64,000 nt of DNA from a virus, in IMG/VR virus record IMGVR_UViG_3300021092_002038, positions 16,468-80,467 of that record. The stretch is one strand, 5' to 3'. This document shows, piece after piece, positions 24,305 through 33,215 of the stretch (within the stretch, counting starts at the first letter, position 1; every line of letters starts with the position of its first letter). A model generated the notes under the pieces. It did no database searches. It was not told the DNA's origin and saw only the letters and a program-made list of their open reading frames with translations. The position numbers and the translations under genes were made by a program.

Positions 24305-26278
24305 TTACCTTATAGGGCAAAATCCACCGTCGCATTCTATTCCTTGAATAAGTTCTCCTGTAATAACTGTGTTAAAAATTCTGTGTTTTATTTTTTCCGT
24401 TCCACGGATATATTCTTCCTCTGTAATTTCTTGATAAGGAGCTTGTTTGAAACCATGTTCTTTGTGTAATAAAAAACTTACACTTTTAATGTTTTGTTTA
24501 TAATTTTCAGATAACCACTTTTTTAATTTTTCTAATTCTTCCGATTTATAATAAGCCGTAACACTAACTGCATTGTCACTCCAAATCGATTGCAATTTCT
24601 TTACCATTTCCAATTGTTCGATTACGTTCATTTCTTTAGCGAGAATAGCGCCTTCTGGAGTTTTACATGGAAAATATACAACTACCGTGTCGTGATTTTC
24701 TGATCCATCAAGGTTTAACAAATATTCCACGTGATATCCGGAATCTTTACATATTTTTACTAATTTATCGCTAGAAGACATCCGGATGGTTCTCATGTAA
24801 TATTTACTATATGACGGATGAATTCCAGGAGTGGCGCCTCCTAAAAGAGACAATGTGCCACTTGGTTTTATGGTGGTAAGTTTTATACTTTCAGGCCAAC
24901 CTTTTTGTTTGCTCCATTCTCTATCAAATTTTCTCAACATTACATAAACTTTATCTAACCATTCTATTTTATTTAGTGATTGACAAATTCCTGTCACACC
25001 TAATCCCAACCTCATATTTTTATGAACAATTTTATTAGTTTCGTCGTGGATAAAAGGAAGTGCAGCGATGGCTTTTTGAGTCTTATACAGTAATTTTGCA
25101 CAATCAAAAAGTTCTTCTTGACTATCTATGTTGTTCAAATATAATTCAGATAAATTGCAACATTCATAGCTAGATAAAGAAATTTCTGAACAAGGGTTAG
25201 TGCCTATGACATTATCGACGTCAGTAGGATACATTTCGTTTCCCTTTAACGGTCCATCTTTTAATCTTCCATACGTCTGAGATAATGGCAAATTAAACAA
25301 TCCATAAGGTTCTCCATTTGCATATCCTGTTTCTTTGTTTACTATATATCCATTTTTCCACACTTCTTCCATTATATGTTCAAATTCATCAACATATATA
25401 GTGTTATTGCTCATAGCTCGCCAGTTTGGGATATTCCCACTAGACCAATTTTTTGCTCTTAAATACAAAATATCATCAGGATCACCTAAAGCGATTTCAG
25501 CACTTCTTCTTACGTTTCCAGCCACTACTATACTTCCAATAATATTACATACATCTAACACATCTACGCTTCTTAATTTTTTTCCTTCTCGATTTTGAAA
25601 AATAGTTTTTATTTTTTCTATACCTTCTACTAAAATTGCGGGCCCACTAGCTTTTCCACCAAAACCGTTAATAGGTTCGCCGGCTCCTCTAATTAATATG
25701 GTGGAATAATTAAATGATTTTCCGGTTTCGTAGAATGATTTTAAAACGTATTCCAATAGTTTAACCCATCCTTCTCGAGTATCAGGAACAATAAAATCCG
25801 CATCTTTAGTTAATTTGTGAATTACATTTACTCCTTTTTTAATTTTTGGAAGCTCGTGAACATCTTCTCGTCTAATGCTATAACCTACGCCGCCACCAAG
25901 CATTAAATTTTCAAACAAAAACGTAAACGCTTTTGGTTCATTAATACTTACATACCAACAATTCAATAAACTATTTGCGCCAAATCTATCAACTGTAGAT
26001 GTTCCTAACTGCCATAACATTCTGCCTGCAAAATTGCATTTTAAATTAAAAATTAAATCAAACAGTCTCTGTGCTTCTTCTTTTGTGTAGCTCGCTCCGA
26101 GTTTTTGAGCCCCGTTTATACAACGAGCCACTGTCTCATGCCACTCTTCGGTGTTTCCATCATCTTTAGTTCTGGCATAAGTTCTTTTGTATACGATATA
26201 TCCTAGTCCGTTAAATCCCCAGTTAGGTTGTTTGTTCTTATAATTTTCCAAAAAATCTTTTTCAATAATCTCATTCAT
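24305..26278 (-). CDS. nrdJ: B12-dependent ribonucleoside-triphosphate reductase (class II, NrdJ)
   Basis: A 657-residue monomeric class II ribonucleotide reductase, resembling Lactobacillus RTPR. It reduces NTPs to dNTPs with adenosylcobalamin as radical source. Seen in sequence: RTYARTKDDGNTEEWHETV near 32-50, first active-site Cys107 in LLNCWYVS, NPCSE near residue 362 (radical Cys and catalytic Asn/Glu), KPSGTLSLLGG, and the C-terminal redox pair Cys649/Cys654 in ECDGGFCPIR. Ordinary RTPR is about 740 residues; the difference lies mostly in the region before 110 and the allosteric part. The phage therefore depends on host cobalamin. Confidence 0.93.
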   Translation of the reverse strand: MNEIIEKDFLENYKNKQPNWGFNGLGYIVYKRTYARTKDDGNTEEWHETVARCINGAQKLGASYTKEEAQRLFDLIFNLKCNFAGRMLWQLGTSTVDRFGANSLLNCWYVSINEPKAFTFLFENLMLGGGVGYSIRREDVHELPKIKKGVNVIHKLTKDADFIVPDTREGWVKLLEYVLKSFYETGKSFNYSTILIRGAGEPINGFGGKASGPAILVEGIEKIKTIFQNREGKKLRSVDVLDVCNIIGSIVVAGNVRRSAEIALGDPDDILYLRAKNWSSGNIPNWRAMSNNTIYVDEFEHIMEEVWKNGYIVNKETGYANGEPYGLFNLPLSQTYGRLKDGPLKGNEMYPTDVDNVIGTNPCSEISLSSYECCNLSELYLNNIDSQEELFDCAKLLYKTQKAIAALPFIHDETNKIVHKNMRLGLGVTGICQSLNKIEWLDKVYVMLRKFDREWSKQKGWPESIKLTTIKPSGTLSLLGGATPGIHPSYSKYYMRTIRMSSSDKLVKICKDSGYHVEYLLNLDGSENHDTVVVYFPCKTPEGAILAKEMNVIEQLEMVKKLQSIWSDNAVSVTAYYKSEELEKLKKWLSENYKQNIKSVSFLLHKEHGFKQAPYQEITEEEYIRGTEKIKHRIFNTVITGELIQGIECDGGFCPIR

Positions 26279-26386
26279 AAAATACGTCTGTAAAAAATAA
26301 ATATTTTGTTTTTTTTAAAACTTTTAAAATACCATAAAATTTTAAAAATAAATTCTGTTCGTTTTTATTTTTTCTTACTATGATCT

Positions 26387-27772
26387 TTAATTGTCATCAT
26401 CTTCACTATCCATGTGCGATTTCCATTTACTTGCCATCATTCTTTTAACTACATTTTCACCTTCGTTCATTTCTTGAATAGCGGCGATACCATCTCTCGA
26501 TTTCTCATCGAAAATTTGAATATCTCCACAGCCTGCGTTCATTCGGCTTGGAAAAGTCATTCCATCTGGACCAAAACGATTCTTGATAATATGAAATCTT
26601 GCGGTATTACTCACTTTGTCGTTTACTTTTCTAGAAAGACTCATGACAAAATCCGCCGTCATTATTTTTCTGTAGCTATCGCTGATGTTATTGGCTTGAA
26701 TAATATCTTCATCCATTGCCGCTCTATTGCTTTGTGATGCGGTCCAGATTGGTATTTGCAATTCTCCCGCAATGCTTCTTAATTCTTCATATATTCCGCC
26801 CGCCTCACTATAACTATTAGAGTTCTTATCGGAAGAAGTTGGCTTTAAAATATCAGCATAATCTACAATTATCATGTCGATCTTGGTCCCTAAAGTTTGA
26901 ATTCTTTCAGTATGAATTTTAAGACTGTGTGCGCTGACTGTTTTTAGTGGAAAATATTTGATTATTAATTTTCCAGGAATATTTGAAATTTTATCTTTAA
27001 CAACATTTACGTTATTTCTAATATTTTGAAAGTCTATACCTGTAAAACAACTATCATATCTAAGCCCCACGTAGTTTTCATTTAATTCTAGAGTAAAATG
27101 TAACACGTTTTTTCCATTCTTCATTGCTTCTGCGCCGATTTTTGCTAATACCCAACTTTTACCACTGCCTGCACATGCCGTTATCACTCCTAACTCTCCT
27201 GAAGCTAATCCTCCATCCATTATAGCATCGACTACTTCCCACGGAGTTCTCATCGTGTTTCTTGCCATTACACTCATACGATTGTCTATATCGATCATAT
27301 AATCATGTCCGATGTTTCTTTCCATGCCTGCTTTCAACGCTTCTTGAACTACATGCGAAATTCTATCATAATGGCCTATTTTAATCAATTCGACGCTACT
27401 AAGAATAGCATTTTTCATTTTTTGATTTTTACAAAATTCTAAATACTGTTCCTTCACATATTTTATATCGCTCTCGCTTATTTTTTGATATACTAACTTT
27501 AGTTGGTCGACTACTGTTTTTTTAAGCAATTCAGTTTCGATTGTATCTACTTGAACTTTAAAAGCTGTCATCGTAGGTAAATCTTTATATTTTATAAAAT
27601 ATTCTACAATAGTTTTTACTATCCATTGGTGAGCATCCATTTCAAAGCTATTGAAATCTACAATGTCGTATATTCTTTCTAAAAAAGTCTTATCGCTCAA
27701 AAGACTTGAAATACATTTTAATTGAAAGTCGTTTCCGTATTTTTTAAGGTTGTTTATTATTTGGTTTTCCAT
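26387..27772 (-). CDS. Replicative DNA helicase (gp41/DnaB-like)
   Basis: A 461-residue hexameric 5'-3' helicase that unwinds DNA ahead of the polymerase. The N-terminal 150 residues are the helical primase-interaction domain. The RecA-like core has Walker A ITACAGSGKSW near 191-201, Walker B MIIVDYADIL near 300, and WTASQSNRAAMDED, the H3-type motif, near 340-353. The C-terminal tail is acidic. Length matches T4 gp41 (475). It is the leftward neighbour of the 5' nuclease and uvsX genes, which together supply the replisome. Confidence 0.88.
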   Translation of the reverse strand: MENQIINNLKKYGNDFQLKCISSLLSDKTFLERIYDIVDFNSFEMDAHQWIVKTIVEYFIKYKDLPTMTAFKVQVDTIETELLKKTVVDQLKLVYQKISESDIKYVKEQYLEFCKNQKMKNAILSSVELIKIGHYDRISHVVQEALKAGMERNIGHDYMIDIDNRMSVMARNTMRTPWEVVDAIMDGGLASGELGVITACAGSGKSWVLAKIGAEAMKNGKNVLHFTLELNENYVGLRYDSCFTGIDFQNIRNNVNVVKDKISNIPGKLIIKYFPLKTVSAHSLKIHTERIQTLGTKIDMIIVDYADILKPTSSDKNSNSYSEAGGIYEELRSIAGELQIPIWTASQSNRAAMDEDIIQANNISDSYRKIMTADFVMSLSRKVNDKVSNTARFHIIKNRFGPDGMTFPSRMNAGCGDIQIFDEKSRDGIAAIQEMNEGENVVKRMMASKWKSHMDSEDDDN

Positions 27773-27898
27773 ATGAAGGTATCAATATGTAATTACAATA
27801 CTATTATAAAAACAAAAGACAATTTTTTTTATGTCGTTTTACTATTTATAGTTGAAATCGGATGTATGATCCGCTTTCTACAAAAAGAAAGATAAATT
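27773..27898 (+). promoter_or_regulatory. Divergent control region with TATTTATA box
   Basis: 126 bases between the helicase (leftward) and the 228-residue gene (rightward). TATTTATA at 27843-27850 on the plus strand lies 48 bases before the ATG, the same distance as at the sheath and tube genes. A small hairpin (CGGAT/ATCCG) lies in the leader. Confidence 0.4.
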
Positions 27899-28585
27899 AT
27901 GAATAATTATTACAATACTGTGGATGTAAATATCCTTGTTAAAGGAAATCCTGTCGCTACCTATTTTAAAGACGAAAAAACTTATATAGAAGCAAAAGAT
28001 GGAAGCGAATATGAAATTCAAATAAAAAATAAAAATTTCAATCGAATACTTGCTTTAGCTAGTGTAGATGGTTTAGATGTTCTGACAGGCGAACCGTCTT
28101 CTAACGACGATGGTGGTTACGTTATAAATCCATATGACTCATTTAAAGTTAAAGGATTTAGATACAGTAATGAAAAGGTGGGTTCGTTTAAATTTGTAAG
28201 CAATAAAAAATCGTCCGTCTCGAATCAAATTTTAAAAAATTGTGGAACTATAGTCGTAAAAATTTTTTGCGATGCATCCGCTTACACGTATACTGCCACC
28301 AGTCCCACATTTGTTAAAAATTCAGAAACATGTAATTTTGATATAAATCACAATTTAAACGAAAATTGCAGATTTAACATGGGTTCTACGTGGGGTTCTT
28401 CAAAAGAAAGCAAAGTAACCTCCACAGACTTTGATCGAGGTTATATAATTCATTCATTTGAATTTCATTACGCGTCTAGAAATACGTTATTAGAAATGGG
28501 AGTAATAGGAAATTCAACTCCCAAAGTTTCTTTTCCTAAAGGTTTTATAAAATATGCCGTTCCACCCAAAGATTGGATAGGATAA
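27899..28585 (+). CDS. Conserved hypothetical protein, lone plus-strand late gene
   Basis: A 228-residue, beta-rich protein. The first 105 residues (VDVNILVKGNPVATY, EAKDGSEYEIQIKN, RILALASVDGLDVL, NPYDSFKVKGFRY) match a family seen in bacteria and phages whose function is unknown. It contains many Cys and Asn in the C-terminal half. It stands on the opposite strand in the middle of the replication genes, has a late-type box 48 bases upstream, and ends seven bases before the convergent 5' nuclease. An abundant virion or decoration protein would fit; this is inference. Confidence 0.6.
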   Translation: MNNYYNTVDVNILVKGNPVATYFKDEKTYIEAKDGSEYEIQIKNKNFNRILALASVDGLDVLTGEPSSNDDGGYVINPYDSFKVKGFRYSNEKVGSFKFVSNKKSSVSNQILKNCGTIVVKIFCDASAYTYTATSPTFVKNSETCNFDINHNLNENCRFNMGSTWGSSKESKVTSTDFDRGYIIHSFEFHYASRNTLLEMGVIGNSTPKVSFPKGFIKYAVPPKDWIG

Positions 28586-28591
28586 TAATGT

Positions 28592-29665
28592 TTATTTTAT
28601 AAAATTATCTAGTTTAGTAAACACTTCGCTGAGCCATACATTTCCATTTGGAATATTATTCCAAATTTTATCCTCTCGCATTAACCCTATAAATTGCATT
28701 CTATTTAATCTAGAAATTTGAGAATCTATTATTTCGTTTATTCTTAATTGTGTAAAACTTTGAATCTGAGTGTCATTCAACTGCATTAAATCATAATTTC
28801 TTTGTGCAACAGATTTGTTGTCTAAAATGGTATCGTGCAACTTATATTTTCCCTTATGACTTTCACAGTAATTAAATATCTCATCCAAGCTATATCGATA
28901 ATTATGTTCAAATATAGGAAAACACTTTTTTATAGTTTTTAATCCTGCTCCGTATATTCCATCAATATTATCACTCACATCGCCTTCTAATACTCTATAA
29001 TTTATGAAATTTTCACAACTTATTCCATACTCAGATAAAATTTCCGCACAACCATAAAGTTTTTTCTTTGTGGAACTCCAAATTTTAACTCGATTACTTG
29101 CTAATTGTAAAAAGTCTTTATCAGAAGACATTATTGTAATATTACTGTCTTTAAATTTGTCTAATGACAAATATGCAATTACATCATCCGCCTCAACGTT
29201 ATCTACACACAACACAGTTACAGGTAAGTTTTTTAAATAATCTACCGTTCTAATTAATTGTTTCTTTAAATTCTTTTCTTCGGTATCTGCATCGGCGTTA
29301 TCTAAATAAGTTCTATTTATTCTGATTTTAGTTACCCGTTTATTTTTGTAATCGGGATAGATTTTTCTTCTTTTTTGACTTCCTCCTGAACCGTCAAAAA
29401 CAATTACGCATTTTGTAGGGTTAAAAAGTTTGATGGCATATCCGATACTCTTTAAGAATCCGGATATGCCACCTGTGTGTATTCCATCTGCGTTCATATA
29501 TGGTGATACGCAAAAACTTTTTATGAAAGTATTTAATCCATCAATTATTAATATATCCGACAGTTGATTTTTTTGTAATCCTGTTGTCGATGTTTCTTCA
29601 TTTTTATTTACACTTTCAAATAAAGAATACAATTTTTTTTTATCTGAAGAATTAATACTTTCCAT
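28592..29665 (-). CDS. FEN-type 5'-3' exonuclease (RNase H/PolA 5' nuclease family)
   Basis: A 357-residue flap endonuclease-like protein that removes RNA primers from Okazaki fragments. Visible: ILIIDGLNTFIKSF near 37-50, IVFDGSGGSQKRRKIYPDYK near 99-118, VEADDVIAYL near 160-169 with acidic metal ligands, IMSSDKDFLQL near 179-189 and GDVSDNIDGIYGAGLKTIK with the helix-hairpin-helix near 223-242. A ribosome binding site GAGGAG precedes the ATG, inside the end of uvsX. T4 RNase H is 305 residues; the extra part is N-terminal. Confidence 0.88.
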   Translation of the reverse strand: MESINSSDKKKLYSLFESVNKNEETSTTGLQKNQLSDILIIDGLNTFIKSFCVSPYMNADGIHTGGISGFLKSIGYAIKLFNPTKCVIVFDGSGGSQKRRKIYPDYKNKRVTKIRINRTYLDNADADTEEKNLKKQLIRTVDYLKNLPVTVLCVDNVEADDVIAYLSLDKFKDSNITIMSSDKDFLQLASNRVKIWSSTKKKLYGCAEILSEYGISCENFINYRVLEGDVSDNIDGIYGAGLKTIKKCFPIFEHNYRYSLDEIFNYCESHKGKYKLHDTILDNKSVAQRNYDLMQLNDTQIQSFTQLRINEIIDSQISRLNRMQFIGLMREDKIWNNIPNGNVWLSEVFTKLDNFIK

Positions 29666-29667
29666 TT

Positions 29668-30819
29668 TTACTCCTCGTCAGATTCGTCCTCATTAGTATC
29701 TACAACTGTATCGTCAACAATTATACTGTTCGGGTCTTTATATTTCATTATTACAGACTCAGATATTTTATTATACAATTCTTCCTTAAACAAAGGATCT
29801 TTTGTCATCATATCAACCAAATCTTTAGATTGAAACTGAATTTCTTCTCCATTTACTTTAGTATATTTATAATAAGCGCCGGCTTGTTTTATTATGTTTT
29901 GTTCTTTTAATACTTTTAACCAGCTCGCATAATCCGCAATGCCACTATCAAAATAGATATCAAAACTTGCTTGTCGTTGTGGTGGCCCCATTCTATTTTT
30001 TACAACTTGTGCTTTGCATTCATTACCAATTACTTCTTCTCCCTTTTTAAGTTTTCCAGTATTATTAAGCCTCACTCTAACTGAACAATGATAGGCTAAC
30101 GCCTTACCGCCACTTACAGTATATTTGTCTCCGAATGCCATCGCATTGAGATTTTGTCTTAATTGATTAGTGAAAACAATCAATACTTTTTGTCTACCAA
30201 TCATGTTAGTAATTTTTCGCATTGCTTTACTAATAATAATTGATTTAGCCGTTGCAAATCCATCTTTGCCATGTTCGCTTTCTTGTTCAGTTTTAGTCGA
30301 CGCAGCCGCCACAGAATCTACTATAATCGTAAGAATTCTATCTTTATTACTTTTTCTAACCACGGATATTAGTTTTTCCATCTGTTCAAAAATATCTTCT
30401 ACCGTTTCGCATGGAGAATACGGAAGATTTTTTAAATCTACACCTAAGCTTTTCCAAAACTCAGGCGCGGCTGCATTCTCCGTATCGATAACTACTGCAA
30501 TGCCACCTTTCTTTTGTGTATTTGCTACAATATGAGCAGAAATCAAACTTTTTCCCGTTCCTTCTAATCCGTTAAATTCTACCATTCTGCCAACAGGAAG
30601 TCCTCCGTTTGGACGATTACTTATCGCTAAATCTAACAAAGATGAACCTGTGGAAATCCAGTCGGATATTGTGGAAGGATCGTCTTGATCATCTAAGAAA
30701 TATACTTTTTTTCCTTCTTTGGAATCTTTATTTAAAGCATCTGCTAATTCAGATACTAATTCGTCTCGGTCTTGTTTAGATTCAATTGTTGCGTTTTTTG
30801 TACTTTTATTTTTTGCCAT
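29668..30819 (-). CDS. uvsX: UvsX/RecA-like recombinase
   Basis: A 383-residue strand-exchange ATPase (T4 UvsX 391). Walker A GLEGTGKS at 84-91, the catalytic Glu region DTENA at 112-116, Walker B LTIIVDSVAAAS at 163-174, L2-like region NQLRQNLNAMAFGDKYTVSGGKAL with the FTNQLRQN motif. The C-terminal 30 residues are acidic, as in RecA. A strong ribosome binding site (AAAAGGAG) lies directly before the ATG, after the terminator that follows the gp32-like gene. Loads on ssDNA for recombination-driven replication. Confidence 0.9.
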   Translation of the reverse strand: MAKNKSTKNATIESKQDRDELVSELADALNKDSKEGKKVYFLDDQDDPSTISDWISTGSSLLDLAISNRPNGGLPVGRMVEFNGLEGTGKSLISAHIVANTQKKGGIAVVIDTENAAAPEFWKSLGVDLKNLPYSPCETVEDIFEQMEKLISVVRKSNKDRILTIIVDSVAAASTKTEQESEHGKDGFATAKSIIISKAMRKITNMIGRQKVLIVFTNQLRQNLNAMAFGDKYTVSGGKALAYHCSVRVRLNNTGKLKKGEEVIGNECKAQVVKNRMGPPQRQASFDIYFDSGIADYASWLKVLKEQNIIKQAGAYYKYTKVNGEEIQFQSKDLVDMMTKDPLFKEELYNKISESVIMKYKDPNSIIVDDTVVDTNEDESDEE

Positions 30820-30837
30820 AAAACTCCTTTTAAAAGG

Positions 30838-30866
30838 GGGGAGAGGCGAGTATTTCGCCTCTCCCC
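30838..30866 (-). terminator. Terminator between the gp32-like gene and uvsX
   Basis: A perfect 12-bp GC-rich stem (GGGGAGAGGCGA and TCGCCTCTCCCC, loop of five) followed on the minus strand by CCCTTTT. It lies between the ssDNA-binding protein gene and uvsX in the same transcript direction, so it likely lets a high level of the upstream message form while only part reads through. Confidence 0.8.
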
Positions 30867-30887
30867 GTTAAGTTTACCAAATGTATA

Positions 30888-31709
30888 TTAACTATTAAAC
30901 AAATTATCAAATGCTTTGGTAACGTCTTCAACATTTGATTTTGCGGCGGTCGCGCTAGGCGATTTAGTAGTAGGATTTTTAGCTGCTTCAACTGCGGCCG
31001 TCTCTACCTCTTCGGCTGTAGGAACGGGTTCTTCAGTTCCGCCATTTTCGGCATCATTTGATGCCAACCAAGCTTCCATAACTGCCTTAAGCTCGTCATA
31101 ACTAAGCTCAGGAAATATTTCAAGAAGATTTGGCTGACTGCTGATCATTGAAACCATTTCTTTATTATTTGGATCAACCGCTGGAGAAACGTTTGGCTTA
31201 ACTCTGATAGCCGTCTCAGGATATTGTTTACCCGTCTCATTGGCCGTCTTAAACTCTACAACCACGTCACGTCCCTTAACTAGATCGGTAATGTCACCAA
31301 AATCTGGATCTGCGATGATTGCCAAAATCTCTTGGTATACATTCTTACCAAATCCCCAGAACTTAACACCTTCAAATTCTTGTCCACGGACAATTACTGG
31401 AGCAAAAGTTCTCATTTTTGGTTCAATTTTTCGACCAAACTTCCATTCCTCTTTATCTCCGCTTCTCTTTAGCTTATTGGAGAATTCTACAATAGGATCT
31501 GGTCGATTGAAAGAATCTGGACTCAAATAAGTTTTTCCGTTAAGTCCATAATGAAACTTCAATTCAATAAATGGGTTTTCAATATTGTGCTTGTAGGGAA
31601 CGATTCGAATAACTTGTTTACCAGGTGATGGTTTCCAAATTAAATTGCTTTTGGTATTGTTTGAAAATGAGTTCAAACGACTCTTAATTTTTTCTATGTT
31701 TAATGGCAT
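30888..31709 (-). CDS. ssDNA-binding protein, gp32-like, without zinc site
   Basis: A 273-residue protein following the order of T4 gp32 (301): a basic N-terminal segment (IEKIKSRLNSFSNN), a core with ENPFIELKFHYGL, KTYLSP, EEWKFGRKIEPKMRTFAPVIV, VKFWGFGKNVYQEILAII and DVVVEFK, and a long acidic and Ala-rich C-terminal tail ending DVTKAFDNLFNS for contacts to other replication proteins. The stretch that in gp32 holds CPVC reads DPIVEF here, and the whole protein has no cysteine. It coats ssDNA and is normally very abundant, matching its better codon use and the terminator after it. Confidence 0.8.
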   Translation of the reverse strand: MPLNIEKIKSRLNSFSNNTKSNLIWKPSPGKQVIRIVPYKHNIENPFIELKFHYGLNGKTYLSPDSFNRPDPIVEFSNKLKRSGDKEEWKFGRKIEPKMRTFAPVIVRGQEFEGVKFWGFGKNVYQEILAIIADPDFGDITDLVKGRDVVVEFKTANETGKQYPETAIRVKPNVSPAVDPNNKEMVSMISSQPNLLEIFPELSYDELKAVMEAWLASNDAENGGTEEPVPTAEEVETAAVEAAKNPTTKSPSATAAKSNVEDVTKAFDNLFNS

Positions 31710-31811
31710 AATGTTATTTTTTAATTTTTAATTAGTAAATAAGTTAATTATTAACTACTCTGTTAAGTATTTTCTTATCACCAATAAATAGTATCGTATA
31801 CTAGTATTCAA

Positions 31812-32726
31812 TCAGTTGGAAGTTATTTTAACTAAAATTTTTTTAGAATAATTATATCTATAAAATTCACAGTTTAGATGTGAGATTATTTTTTTATGAC
31901 GTGCTTCATCTTTTTCAGTTAGTTTACCGTTTTTATAATGCCTGGGCTCATCGTATTCTACCACAATATTTTTATCTTTGTCGTATCCATCAACCCAATA
32001 TCCCAATTCTTTTATATAATACTCTCCACCATTCATTGCATGAATAAGATTCCATCCGTTTTTAATATTAAGTTCATCCAAATAACGGCACGCTTCTATA
32101 TTAAAATTTGGAGCAGATTGTCCATTATATAATTGTTCTCGTCGTTTATTATGAGACATTCTTATTTTATTGCGTACTTCGTCTCGTTTAGCCGGATTTA
32201 ATTCTCCTGTTCTTTTTCCTGAATTTGATCCGCTTATTTTTTTCTTAGCATCCTCTGTGTGATGTTTTCCAAAAAAAGGATGTCGTGTTCCTGATCGACC
32301 CATACATGGTGCATTATCTCCAGAATTTGATTGGCTTATTTTTTTCTTAGTATCTTCTGTGTGATGTTTTCCATACATCGGATGATTTTTTCCACAATTT
32401 TTTAAACTTATTTTATTTTTAGTTTCGTTTGATAATTTTTTACCAATTTTTATGTCACGCATTTTATTTTTAGACTCCACTGTATGTTTTTTACCGTACA
32501 TGGGGTGTTTTTTTCCAGAAAAATCTCTACACGCCATACAATTTCCGTTTAATCGGCGTATCAAATCCGTCTTCAATCCGTAAAACATAAAGTTTTCACA
32601 TTTTTTACAACGTCGGAAATATTTTCTTTTTGAATCGACTAAAATATATGGATAATTTTTTGTTCTGTCAAAATTAATATAATATTCGATTTCATTATAT
32701 TTAATTTTGGTCATGTTAATTGACAT
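31812..32726 (-). CDS. NUMOD3-type homing endonuclease with EDxHD (Vsr-fold) domain
   Basis: A 304-residue free-standing homing endonuclease. The N-terminus has a Cys4-type finger (CKKC near 39-42, NCMAC near 62-66). Residues about 68-190 carry four NUMOD3 repeats of the form HPMYGKHHTEDTKKKIS, which bind DNA. The C-terminus has WVDGYDKDKNIVVEYDEPRHY and KDEARHKKII, fitting the EDxHD endonuclease family (I-Bth0305I type). It lies between the gp32-like gene and a small structural-type gene. No intron is seen, so it is intergenic. Confidence 0.8.
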   Translation of the reverse strand: MSINMTKIKYNEIEYYINFDRTKNYPYILVDSKRKYFRRCKKCENFMFYGLKTDLIRRLNGNCMACRDFSGKKHPMYGKKHTVESKNKMRDIKIGKKLSNETKNKISLKNCGKNHPMYGKHHTEDTKKKISQSNSGDNAPCMGRSGTRHPFFGKHHTEDAKKKISGSNSGKRTGELNPAKRDEVRNKIRMSHNKRREQLYNGQSAPNFNIEACRYLDELNIKNGWNLIHAMNGGEYYIKELGYWVDGYDKDKNIVVEYDEPRHYKNGKLTEKDEARHKKIISHLNCEFYRYNYSKKILVKITSN

Positions 32727-32768
32727 AAAGCTTAATCGTAATTTATCATAATAAAATAACCGCGTAGA

Positions 32769-33197
32769 TTATTTGGTTAATTGATTCACTATTTCTTTTT
32801 TAAAATCAATATATTTGTTGTTAATTTCTGGATATTTTTCAGCTATACTATTCCACTCAACATCTAATAACTTTATATTTTTATTATAGTTATCTAAATC
32901 TATGTTACCGATTGCGTGTACAACCGCATCTACAATTTTTTGTGTTTCGCTTATACCGGCTTTTATATCTATTCTTTTTTTTCTATCAATATAATTTGTT
33001 ATTACATGTAACACTTTAGACTTCATTGCAAAATCTTTATCATCATACGGATTTATTTTTGTGGCTGGAAAAGTTCCATTTTTATCATCTTGCGAGTTTG
33101 TTGAATCGAATGGGTCACGGGGTTCATTTTCCAATCCTTGTAAATTCATTTCGTATAAAACTTCTTGTATCAACGATTTTAGTTCTTTTTTTTTCAT
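32769..33197 (-). CDS. Hypothetical protein with LIQEVL N-terminal motif
   Basis: A 142-residue protein starting KKKELKSLIQEVLYEM, near-identical to the start of the 328-residue protein at 21.9-22.9 kb. After a Pro/Asp-rich linker (25-50) it is helical to the end. No family known. The shared N-terminus suggests a docking or sorting peptide rather than shared function. It is the last gene of the 33-35.5 kb group before the homing endonuclease. Confidence 0.55.
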   Translation of the reverse strand: MKKKELKSLIQEVLYEMNLQGLENEPRDPFDSTNSQDDKNGTFPATKINPYDDKDFAMKSKVLHVITNYIDRKKRIDIKAGISETQKIVDAVVHAIGNIDLDNYNKNIKLLDVEWNSIAEKYPEINNKYIDFKKEIVNQLTK

Positions 33198-33215
33198 GAT
33201 ATTTTTTAGTTATTT

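Noticed and set aside
24305-27772. Intein in the reductase or helicase
   Set aside because: Both proteins have family-normal length with motifs at normal spacing and no splice-junction blocks.
31812-32726. Group I intron around the NUMOD3 endonuclease
   Set aside because: It lies between complete genes; neither flanking gene is interrupted.
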